Source: a virus
Virus record (IMG/VR): IMGVR_UViG_3300026257_000495
Span: 1 to 26,168 of that record
Reading direction: 5' to 3' (one strand)
Length of the DNA stretch: 26,168 nt
The notes beneath the pieces are model-generated. The model saw only the letters and a list, made by a program, of their open reading frames with translations. It was not told where the DNA came from and did not search any database. The position numbers and the translations under genes are program-made. Positions 1 to 5,595 of the stretch are shown piece after piece (the stretch's first letter is position 1; every line of letters begins with the position of its first letter).

Positions 1-41
1 TTTAGTTTACGAAATGGAACTTTTACAACATTTTTTGTCAA
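1..41 (-). CDS. N-terminus of an unidentified gene, cut by the window edge
   Basis: A TTG codon at 39-41 overlaps the TGA stop of the preceding 73-codon gene (TTGA overlap) and opens a frame that stays open to the window edge, reading MTKNVVKVPFRKL. An AAGGA Shine-Dalgarno-like stretch lies about 6 nt before the TTG, inside the end of the upstream gene. Stop-start overlaps are the normal junction type in this window, which supports the call. Only 13 codons are visible, so no function can be given. The ATG a few bases further on meets a stop after one codon and is not usable. Confidence 0.4.
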   Translation of the reverse strand, partial: MTKNVVKVPFRKL

Positions 42-259
42 CTATTTTCCTTGATGTATTTCTTCACTTTGTTAATTAAATTGTTTGGAACTATGATATC
101 CCATGAAGTTTCCTCTTGGAAGTTACCAGTCTCATAATAAATAGTACCTGATTTCTCAAGATTAAACTTTTTTTGCAAATTATCTTTTAACGATTCACTC
201 GTGATATGAATCTTCCATTCATTATCATTAAATTTCCATATATCTTTTTGATTTGCCAT
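38..259 (-). CDS. small unknown protein downstream of the primase (73 aa)
   Basis: A 73-codon frame starting with ATG, overlapping the 3' end of the primase gene by 32 nt in another frame. I do not recognise the product. It has no signal peptide or membrane segment and is rich in Lys, Asn and aromatic residues (for example WKFNDNEWKIHI near the start and SWDIIVPNNL near residue 55), compatible with a small soluble all-beta or alpha/beta protein. The long overlap means part of its sequence is constrained by the primase frame. Its position, co-directional with the primase and nuclease, suggests a DNA-metabolism accessory, but that is inference from context only. The frame is supported by the lack of any other reading of this stretch and by the tight junctions on both sides. 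Confidence 0.6.
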   Translation of the reverse strand: MANQKDIWKFNDNEWKIHITSESLKDNLQKKFNLEKSGTIYYETGNFQEETSWDIIVPNNLINKVKKYIKENS

Positions 260-1181
260 TAAGCTTATATCTCATCAAATCTGAAAACTTCATCTTGTTC
301 GTTTCTTTTAGAAGTTCCGTAACTTTTTCAAATCCCAAATCTGACGGATCCTTTTCTGTTAATTTAACAAAGTAGACATCTATATTATGATTCATAAAAT
401 CTTCTACCATTTTAATAGAATCACCAATAGCGTCACTATCTAAAGATATATATATCTGTTTAACTCGTTTTTCGATAATTTTTTTTCTTAATTTTGGTAA
501 AATACTTTTTCCAAACAATGGAATGGCATTTCTTTTAATAGCAATTGCATCAAATGGACCCTCACATAACACGATAGGTTCATCCCAATTAATGAATAAA
601 TCAAATCCTATTATGTCTTTTTGCGTAGGTGAGTTTCTGTATTTCATCTTACTCTCAAAAATATCTCGTCCTACAAAAAAGTTTAATTGTCCATCTTCAT
701 CATAAGACGGAATAATAATTCTATTTGTATATAACCCCTCATCACAATAACCAATTCCATACTTTAAAACATCTTCGTGTGTTATTCCTCTCTTATGTAA
801 ATACATCATTGCATTTTTATATACTGGAGATGGATGTTTATATGCTAACGATAGAAACTCTTTGGGTAATTCTACTTGTACATTTTTCTTTTCACTATCA
901 TCAGTTCGTTTTCTGTATGGTTTGTCACCTACGATAGTTCCAAGTTCACTAAATTGTTCCCTCGTGGCATTTACTTTCTTAAATAACTGAAACAGATTAT
1001 GACCACCCATATTGGAAACCCAACAATGCCATTTACCAGTAACTATATTGATTTGTAGTTTAGGTTTGTGATGTGAAACAAATGGACTCCAATACATATA
1101 CTCATTTTGTTTTTTGAGTTTCTGTCCTTTTGAACCAATGGTTCTATCTATAAGATGTGCTAATTTAGTCTGATCTATCAT
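228..1181 (-). CDS. gp61: DNA primase, T4 gp61-like, TOPRIM domain
   Basis: Primase that would make RNA primers for lagging-strand synthesis together with a replicative helicase (not in this window). The length, 317 aa, is close to T4 gp61 (about 340). The N-terminal part (about residues 28-66) has the outline of the CHC2 zinc ribbon of T4-like primases, including HHKPKLQIN and the WHCW motif, but most zinc ligands are gone: SPFVSHH stands where a CPFC-type pair is expected and C-W-V-S replaces CxxC. The TOPRIM domain (about 200-275) is intact, with the glutamate motif LCEGPFDA and the Asp motif LDSDAIGD. The ATG overlaps the end of the upstream nuclease gene by 17 nt and has only a distant GAGGA, so translation is probably coupled. 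Confidence in primase is high; the zinc-ribbon loss is a direct reading of the sequence. Confidence 0.88.
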   Translation of the reverse strand: MIDQTKLAHLIDRTIGSKGQKLKKQNEYMYWSPFVSHHKPKLQINIVTGKWHCWVSNMGGHNLFQLFKKVNATREQFSELGTIVGDKPYRKRTDDSEKKNVQVELPKEFLSLAYKHPSPVYKNAMMYLHKRGITHEDVLKYGIGYCDEGLYTNRIIIPSYDEDGQLNFFVGRDIFESKMKYRNSPTQKDIIGFDLFINWDEPIVLCEGPFDAIAIKRNAIPLFGKSILPKLRKKIIEKRVKQIYISLDSDAIGDSIKMVEDFMNHNIDVYFVKLTEKDPSDLGFEKVTELLKETNKMKFSDLMRYKLNGKSKRYMEI

Positions 1182-1509
1182 TTATTAATTTTAAAAAATC
1201 CTCTAATTCTAAAGTAACATAAGTTTTACTTCTGTTTCTTTTAAATATCAAAATGGGCGGGTAATCACCACTATTTTCTTCAGCTTGTTTTAATGATTCC
1301 CAAATGTTTAATTTTTCTTGATTTTTACACTCAAACGAATAAGGTATTTTTCTCCGTGCAGCAGGTGAGAGTTTTATATCTTCACCAGTTTCTCCCATAA
1401 TAGCTGTACGGATATCGTCTGGTTCTAATTCTTTGAATTCTTCGAGAAGTAAATCTCGTATTTTGTTTTGTAATCTTCGACCTTTGGCCTTTGCTGAGCG
1501 TGTTTTCAT
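1165..1509 (-). CDS. PD-(D/E)xK nuclease, Holliday-junction-resolvase-like
   Basis: A 114-aa protein with the layout of small phage PD-(D/E)xK nucleases. It has a basic N-terminal helix (KAKGRRLQNKIRDLL, residues 7-21), the motif GEDIKLS with Asp44, and the core E-x-K as FECKN (Glu60, Lys62), followed by a helix with NIWESLKQAE and a strand PPILIFKR. Asp44 plus Glu60/Lys62 would bind the catalytic metal. Phage members of this fold act as Holliday junction or branched-DNA resolvases or in DNA repair; which one applies cannot be decided here. It lies directly upstream of the primase, with a 17-nt overlap, fitting a DNA-metabolism pair. The ATG has TAAGG only 3-4 nt upstream, unusually close. 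An RNA-level motif, AUAUUUAU, sits just before it (see the site at 1517-1527). Confidence 0.72.
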   Translation of the reverse strand: MKTRSAKAKGRRLQNKIRDLLLEEFKELEPDDIRTAIMGETGEDIKLSPAARRKIPYSFECKNQEKLNIWESLKQAEENSGDYPPILIFKRNRSKTYVTLELEDFLKLINDRSD

Positions 1510-1516
1510 AACCTTA

Positions 1517-1527
1517 AATAAATATAA
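1517..1527 (+). promoter_or_regulatory. AATAAATATAA variant of the gap motif before the nuclease gene
   Basis: One mismatch to TATAAATATAA. It ends only 8 bp from the downstream ATG and abuts its Shine-Dalgarno, which is too close for an ordinary promoter of that gene and argues for an RNA-level or antisense role. Confidence 0.28.
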
Positions 1528-1542
1528 CCCTAATTTCTGAAA

Positions 1543-1935
1543 TTACTTAAATTTTCGCTTCCATTTTCTTCGATATTCGTCTTGTGCCCATTGTTCTGCT
1601 TGTTCTTCGTATTTATTGTCATCGTGGAAATCACCACCTTTTTGTTCGGCTTCTTCTCCTGCTTGTATATATTCGTGTTCGTATTTTTTCCATCCCATCT
1701 TATATCTCATCTTAGCGTGGTCTATTTCATGTAATACTGAAACAATGAATTCCTTGACACTTGGATAGTTTCGTTTTAGATTTATAACATCTTTAACCCA
1801 ATCGTAGTCTGCCTCATTACTTCCTTTTACTCTACCAAATTTTACTTTGGAACGAAGTTTATAGTGTTTGACCAACATACGAGCAGTATCTTCATAATCA
1901 ATTCTTTCTACAAGTAATGATTTGAGTTTTATCAT
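1543..1935 (-). CDS. HExxH metallopeptidase-like protein with capsid-targeting-like N-terminus
   Basis: A 130-aa protein with a zinc-peptidase signature: VLHEIDHA, with HExxH at 69-73, and a downstream helix NKYEEQAEQWA (107-117) that would give the third ligand, Glu110 or Glu111. This pattern is typical of small SprT/ImmA-like phage metallopeptidases. No signal peptide is present. Residues 1-10, MIKLKSLLVE, resemble the T4 capsid targeting sequence, a roughly 10-residue amphipathic leader ending in (L/I)-x-E that the gp21 prohead protease cuts; here the cut would fall after Leu8-Val9-Glu10. If so, the enzyme is packaged in the head and enters the host with the DNA. Its start overlaps the upstream stop as TAATG, so translation is coupled. 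The C-terminus is strongly basic (RRKWKRKFK). The metallopeptidase fold is likely; substrate is unknown; packaging is inference. Confidence 0.72.
   Translation of the reverse strand: MIKLKSLLVERIDYEDTARMLVKHYKLRSKVKFGRVKGSNEADYDWVKDVINLKRNYPSVKEFIVSVLHEIDHAKMRYKMGWKKYEHEYIQAGEEAEQKGGDFHDDNKYEEQAEQWAQDEYRRKWKRKFK
1906..1935 (-). other. possible capsid targeting sequence (codons 1-10)
   Basis: The first ten codons read MIKLKSLLVE. In T4, internal head proteins begin with a similar short leader (for example MKTYQEFIAE) and are cut after (L/I)-x-E by the prohead protease. The length, the hydrophobic/basic pattern and the closing L-V-E match. The head protease and scaffold genes are outside the window, so the match cannot be tested here. 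Confidence 0.4.
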
Positions 1936-2339
1936 TAGAATACATCACCTGCCATCGCATCTTCTATTTCAGATTTTATATCATCAGTAGTTATATCTAC
2001 TTCACCGTCCATATCTGCCTTCCAAACTTTCTTCTTATCACCATTATGGAATAATGCTAAAGATGGATAGTTTCGTATTCTAAGTTTCTTCACTACTTTC
2101 TTAACATCATCACGATTTACTGAAATAATAACACATCCCTCGTGTCCTTTTACACCATCCAATAACTTAGGATCGAGATTTGCATATTGGTAATCTGCCT
2201 TAAATTTAACAAGTACAAATCCTTTTGCTACTTTTGACTTAAAGTTTTTATCTGTAACATCTTGACCATTTAAATTTGATACTATAAGAAATGCCGAAAC
2301 AAATCCTATAAGAAAGTATCTTAATGTTTTATTATTCAT
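1935..2339 (-). CDS. exported thioredoxin-fold protein lacking the CxxC active site
   Basis: A 134-aa protein with an N-terminal signal peptide (positively charged start, hydrophobic residues 8-20, probable cleavage near NGQ, residues 24-26). The mature part follows the thioredoxin pattern: VTDKNF, a strand FVLVKFKA, a helix, the strand CVIISVNRDD, and LRIRNYPSLALFHNGD with the cis-proline at Pro92. At the active site, where W-C-G-P-C is expected after KFKA, the sequence is Y50-Q51-Y52-A53-N54, so both cysteines are replaced and disulfide chemistry is not expected. One Cys (Cys69) remains. A chaperone-like, binding or structural role in the periplasm is more likely than redox catalysis. It is read between the MshEN-like gene (2 nt upstream) and the HExxH gene (overlapping), with an AGGGA Shine-Dalgarno about 9 nt before the ATG. 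Fold call is good; role is unknown. Confidence 0.72.
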   Translation of the reverse strand: MNNKTLRYFLIGFVSAFLIVSNLNGQDVTDKNFKSKVAKGFVLVKFKADYQYANLDPKLLDGVKGHEGCVIISVNRDDVKKVVKKLRIRNYPSLALFHNGDKKKVWKADMDGEVDITTDDIKSEIEDAMAGDVF

Positions 2340-2341
2340 AA

Positions 2342-2917
2342 CTATTTATCCCTCTTCCTTCGTTCAAGTGATTTTATTTCTTTTTCAAGTTCTTTAATAG
2401 TTTCTTCAAGTTCTTCTATCTGTCCAAAAACATCATCCATATCTTCTTGAAGTGAACCCACTTGATCTTTATATTGTTCATAAGACCTTGGCCAGTTGTA
2501 ACCCTCTGGTCTTGATGGATATTCATTTGAGTATAAAGTTTCCAGACTTGGAAGTTCTTTTGCTTCTTGTATATCTGCCTGTAACATATACCACATACCA
2601 ACTAAAGACGCAATTCCTGTTGCTGCTCCTATCATTGTCTGTACTGATAAAGTGAACTTAGTATTTAATACTGCCTCTTCACTTAATTCTTTTGGTTGGC
2701 TCACTACTTTCTCCTCTACAACTTTTTCTTCGTGATGTGTATCTAACATCGCATCTGTTAAATCTTCTACGGTGACAAAACCCATCTCAATTAGAATCTC
2801 TCCTAATCTCCGTTTGTCCCCCTGCACCTGTTTCTGGACTGCTTTAGCTAGCTGTCTCTTAGTTATTATGTCGGCGTCGCATAATATCTGTCCTAACCTT
2901 TGTCCATTGTCTGCCAC
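2342..2917 (-). CDS. MshEN-like (GspE/PulE N-terminal type) domain, one membrane segment and coiled coil
   Basis: A 191-aa protein starting at GTG with GGAG 8 nt upstream. Residues 7-60 contain two consecutive copies of the motif that defines MshEN domains, RLGxx(h)(h)xxG(h)(h)xxxxLxxxLxxQ: copy one at Arg7-Leu8-Gly9 to Gln30 (Asp16 replaces the central Gly), copy two at Arg37-Leu38-Gly39 to residue 60 (Gly46 kept, final Gln replaced by Thr). In type II secretion and pilus ATPases this domain binds cyclic di-GMP. Here there is no ATPase. Instead a charged linker rich in E/K/V leads to one hydrophobic segment (about 92-112, MIGAATGIASLVGMWYML) and then a heptad-like coiled coil (about 150-187). 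A membrane-anchored sensor or scaffold with a cytoplasmic MshEN and a periplasmic coiled coil is the simplest reading. Domain recognition is fairly firm; ligand binding and topology are inference. Confidence 0.7.
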   Translation of the reverse strand: MADNGQRLGQILCDADIITKRQLAKAVQKQVQGDKRRLGEILIEMGFVTVEDLTDAMLDTHHEEKVVEEKVVSQPKELSEEAVLNTKFTLSVQTMIGAATGIASLVGMWYMLQADIQEAKELPSLETLYSNEYPSRPEGYNWPRSYEQYKDQVGSLQEDMDDVFGQIEELEETIKELEKEIKSLERRKRDK

Positions 2918-2920
2918 TAC

Positions 2921-3250
2921 TTATCTCCAATATCTTTTCTTTCTGAGATGTTTCTTCCATCTCCTATGATTATATTTCTTTTTCCACTTTTTACCACCTT
3001 TATGAAAAACAATTACTCTTGTACCGTTCAGTCCATACTCCCAACTATATCCCATACGAAAATGTGGATCTGACCAATACTTTCCATTGTTGTCTACATA
3101 AATATTAACAACTTTTGTAGAATCATCTATAATTATTTGTTTTGTAAATTTTTTGTGATGTTCTGATGAATGTTGCCAATATCCTATTTTATGTCCGACA
3201 TTAAAAAATAATACCGCTGTAACTAAATACTCTGTTATTCCTGGAATCAT
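2921..3250 (-). CDS. small membrane-anchored protein with very basic C-terminus (109 aa)
   Basis: Not recognised. Residues 5-24 are hydrophobic (EYLVTAVLFFNVGHKIGYW) and could be a signal anchor. The middle part (about 38-78) looks beta-rich (QIIIDDSTKVVNIYVDNNG). The last 30 residues are dominated by Lys, Arg and His with scattered Trp and Tyr (KKWKKKYNHRRWKKHLRKKR), which would bind nucleic acid, phospholipid head groups or lipopolysaccharide. It begins 7 nt after the lipoprotein stop with only a weak ribosome site, so its translation probably depends on the upstream gene, and it ends 3 nt before the MshEN-like gene. Those junctions place it in the same envelope operon. Function is unknown; a membrane or cell-wall role is only suggested by context. 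Confidence 0.62.
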   Translation of the reverse strand: MIPGITEYLVTAVLFFNVGHKIGYWQHSSEHHKKFTKQIIIDDSTKVVNIYVDNNGKYWSDPHFRMGYSWEYGLNGTRVIVFHKGGKKWKKKYNHRRWKKHLRKKRYWR

Positions 3251-3257
3251 TTTCTAC

Positions 3258-3860
3258 TTATCCATCACGAGAAATATCAGTATAAACTGTGTTTTCTTCG
3301 TCTGTTGATATAAATACATTTTCAAATTCAAATACACCTTCCATTTCTGCATCAATAAATGGATTGTAAAAACTTCCCTCTACTCTACCACTTGCATATT
3401 GTCCAGATGAAATCATTTTAACCTCTGTAATAGAACCTTGTGCACCTATTGTATAATCATAAGGTCCTACAATTTGTAACTGAATTTCTCTATCATCTGT
3501 TGCTGGATTACTATAAAATCCCTCATTAATTAAACTTGTAGTATAGTTTGCTGCATCCCAATCAACATATATAAGTGCATAGTGTTCATTTAAAAGTTCT
3601 ATCCGACCATCTTCTCTTTGAAAGTGTATCACAAAAATCTTCTTTGTTTTTTGTTGAACAATCCAAGTTCCATCTGAACCAGTTGAATCCAAATAAGTAT
3701 CTCGTGAACCATATGTAGTTACACTTTCATACCTTTCCGCTATATCTACTTCTTCACCATCAATCCACATTCTCATTACTTCTGGACCAATTTCTTCTAC
3801 TCTATCGTCACAACTGAATATAAGTAGAATACTTAATAATGTCAATACTTTTTTAATCAT
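3258..3860 (-). CDS. predicted lipoprotein (200 aa), unknown function
   Basis: The N-terminus has a typical lipoprotein signal peptide: Lys3-Lys4, a hydrophobic core of Leu/Ile, and a lipobox IFSC with Cys17 as the lipidated residue. Mature protein begins CDDRVEE. In Bacteroidota, acidic residues straight after the Cys form a surface-export signal, whereas in E. coli Asp at +2 causes inner-membrane retention, so the location depends on the host. The remainder alternates polar and hydrophobic residues (MRMWIDGEEVDI, KKIFVIHFQREDG, IQLQIVGPYDYTI) and reads as a beta-sandwich without catalytic motifs. AAGGG lies 7 nt before the ATG. It sits 11 nt after the outer-membrane protein gene, so the two are probably co-expressed. 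Possible roles are receptor blocking, superinfection exclusion or an outer spanin-like partner; none is shown by the sequence. Confidence 0.72.
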   Translation of the reverse strand: MIKKVLTLLSILLIFSCDDRVEEIGPEVMRMWIDGEEVDIAERYESVTTYGSRDTYLDSTGSDGTWIVQQKTKKIFVIHFQREDGRIELLNEHYALIYVDWDAANYTTSLINEGFYSNPATDDREIQLQIVGPYDYTIGAQGSITEVKMISSGQYASGRVEGSFYNPFIDAEMEGVFEFENVFISTDEENTVYTDISRDG

Positions 3861-3871
3861 TTTTTCCCTTT

Positions 3872-5137
3872 CTAAATTCCTATAAATTGATAATTCAATC
3901 CTACCTTTAATTCATAAGAAGGTCTTTCCCAATAATTTAAATATTTACCCTCTGAGTAGAATCCTAAATTTTCTTGTAACTTAAATCCTATAATTGCTCC
4001 AACATCATAATCAAACCATTGACCAAAACCCTTACCTTCAAATTCAAAATCTTGTGGTTCTAATCCATCTTCATCGTGTTGTTGCCAACGAACTGCATTA
4101 TGATATGAATATTTATTTAATCCATAATGATATGGAAATACACTTCCCCACGCATGTATCCAAAAATTATCTGTGTATTTATAATAATCTAATCCTAAAG
4201 ATAATGATACTTCTCTTTGATTACCTAATGATCTGGTTTGGTCCTCAAACCAATTTTCTAATAATCTTGGAAAATGATATTGATAAAATTCTCTATCGGT
4301 CATTGCCATTAGATTACCATTTGCATCAAACCATCTCCAATCTTGACCTACATATCCAATTTCTTGTCCTGTTCCGTTGTCATATATAGCCCACATTCCA
4401 TCAGGTACACCATCTCCATTAATATCAGTGCTGTATCCTCTGTCATCTACACCGAACTCATCTTGTGCGAATTCCCACCATGCTCCTGAATACCAAGCTG
4501 AGTCAATTACAGTTGGTGCGAATCCATATGCTGGATGATTACGAGTTCCAATTCCTATAGAAATATTTAGACTTGCATCTTCAAGTTCAATTTCTTTTCT
4601 AAATCTAAGATCACTTTGAGCATATCTAATATCTTCCATCTCAAAATCAGTATATTTTATTTTGGCAATGAACCAATCACCAAGATATCTTAAAAAATAT
4701 TCTTGAGATACAAACTTTTCATCCCATCTACGATTAGTGGAATACTTTAATAAATACTCCCAACCTCTTACTCTACCGATTGTTGCTGCTTCATTAAAAC
4801 TTGTTTCATCACCTTTATACCAATCACCACCAACACCAGCATTCTTAACACCTCGTTTTGGTTCGTATTGGAATCTACCGATTTTTCTTAAACCAAATGA
4901 TAAATCAAAATCTGGTTCAAGTTCTCGGTCATCTTTTACTACGGTTACTTCACCATTTAAATAATTTTCCAATCCTGTCTCAGGATCAATTACTTGTAAT
5001 CTATACCTATCATCTTCCCATTTAGGTGAAGATAAATTGAATCCTGCATAAGCAGTAGAATATTTAAAGAAATTAAATATTAAATCTTGGCCGAATAAAG
5101 AAGTAGATAAAAGTATGCCAATTAATAATTTTTTCAT
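3872..5137 (-). CDS. predicted outer-membrane beta-barrel protein (421 aa)
   Basis: A 421-aa protein with a signal peptide (MKKLLIGILLSTSLFGQ, cleavage near residues 16-17). The mature part is rich in Tyr, Trp, Phe and Gly and contains many alternating strands (for example GWEYLLKYS, DWFIAKIKY, REVSLSLGLDYYKY, SYELKVGLNYQF at the end), as expected for an outer-membrane barrel. A calcium-loop-like stretch, STDINGDGVPDG, lies near residue 240, a Dx(D/N)xDG-type site. It is preceded by GGAG 8 nt before the ATG and by a 48-bp gap holding the TATAAATAT motif. Phage outer-membrane proteins such as lambda Lom are known, but no sequence relation is claimed. Likely roles are altering the receptor surface of the infected cell or permeability. 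Export is well supported; the barrel is inferred from composition and strand pattern. Confidence 0.7.
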   Translation of the reverse strand: MKKLLIGILLSTSLFGQDLIFNFFKYSTAYAGFNLSSPKWEDDRYRLQVIDPETGLENYLNGEVTVVKDDRELEPDFDLSFGLRKIGRFQYEPKRGVKNAGVGGDWYKGDETSFNEAATIGRVRGWEYLLKYSTNRRWDEKFVSQEYFLRYLGDWFIAKIKYTDFEMEDIRYAQSDLRFRKEIELEDASLNISIGIGTRNHPAYGFAPTVIDSAWYSGAWWEFAQDEFGVDDRGYSTDINGDGVPDGMWAIYDNGTGQEIGYVGQDWRWFDANGNLMAMTDREFYQYHFPRLLENWFEDQTRSLGNQREVSLSLGLDYYKYTDNFWIHAWGSVFPYHYGLNKYSYHNAVRWQQHDEDGLEPQDFEFEGKGFGQWFDYDVGAIIGFKLQENLGFYSEGKYLNYWERPSYELKVGLNYQFIGI

Positions 5138-5167
5138 TTTTATCTCCAGTTAGCGTTGCTCTACAAT

Positions 5168-5176
5168 TATAAATAT
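5168..5176 (+). promoter_or_regulatory. TATAAATAT motif in the gap before the outer-membrane protein gene
   Basis: Nine-base copy, about 31 bp from the downstream ATG, in a 48-bp gap. Same antisense orientation. Confidence 0.35.
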
Positions 5177-5185
5177 CTAAATTAC

Positions 5186-5533
5186 TTATTTTCCGTATTT
5201 GGATAGATCAAGATTTGCCAATGGTTTCTCTATTTTTAAGTCTTTTAACTTAGAATTTGCCACGACTAATTTAGAACCACCTACGACTCTACCATCTAAT
5301 ACATGATAGATAAAGAATACAGTTTTCCATATACCGACTCTTACGATACGGCCTGGCGAACCATCTACTTCAACGACATCATCTTCGTTGTAATCGTTAC
5401 CTAAAAAAACCATTATGCCGTCTACGGCTTCTCTTATGGTATTTTGAAAAATGAGTGTGATTACACCCACAAGAAATAACCAACCATATTGTCCTATCAA
5501 TCCCTCGACAAGACCTTGTGCCTGGTTGTCCAC
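5186..5533 (-). CDS. minimal MscS-like membrane protein (115 aa)
   Basis: Starts at GTG with AAGGAG 8 nt upstream. Residues 17-44 form one hydrophobic segment ending in QNTIREAVDGIMVFLG, which matches the third transmembrane/pore helix of MscS channels. It is followed directly by the MscS beta domain: DYNEDDVVEVDGSPGRIVRV (47-66), GIWKTVFF, DGRVV, and VVANSKL where MscS has its IPNxK motif. The alignment to E. coli MscS is good over TM3 and the beta domain, but TM1-TM2 and the C-terminal vestibule domain are missing (115 against about 286 aa). It could form an oligomeric pore, modify a host MscS by co-assembly, or merely be a scaffold. Its place at the head of the envelope genes, with TATAAATAT motifs in the gaps on both sides, suggests a role in cell-envelope stress or lysis timing. 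The family call is by motif, not by search. Confidence 0.7.
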   Translation of the reverse strand: MDNQAQGLVEGLIGQYGWLFLVGVITLIFQNTIREAVDGIMVFLGNDYNEDDVVEVDGSPGRIVRVGIWKTVFFIYHVLDGRVVGGSKLVVANSKLKDLKIEKPLANLDLSKYGK

Positions 5534-5570
5534 GAGTATTCTCCTTATATTATATTATTGTTTGTTCTTA

Positions 5571-5581
5571 TATAAATATAA
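5571..5581 (+). promoter_or_regulatory. TATAAATATAA motif in the gap before the MscS-like gene
   Basis: Full 11-base copy, about 38 bp from the downstream GTG start, in a 62-bp gap. Same antisense orientation as the other copies. Confidence 0.38.
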
Positions 5582-5595
5582 TATATATAGCAGAA

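Noticed and set aside
1935-2339. Active thioredoxin or glutaredoxin
   Set aside because: Both active-site cysteines are replaced, so redox activity is not supported.
2342-2917. Type II secretion or pilus ATPase fragment
   Set aside because: No Walker A or B motif follows the N-terminal domain; the rest is a membrane segment and coiled coil, so it is not a truncated ATPase.
3994-4389. Plus-strand open frame of 131 codons
   Set aside because: Antisense to the outer-membrane protein gene; composition (Leu/Ile/His/Asn) is typical of a reverse-complement shadow in AT-rich DNA.
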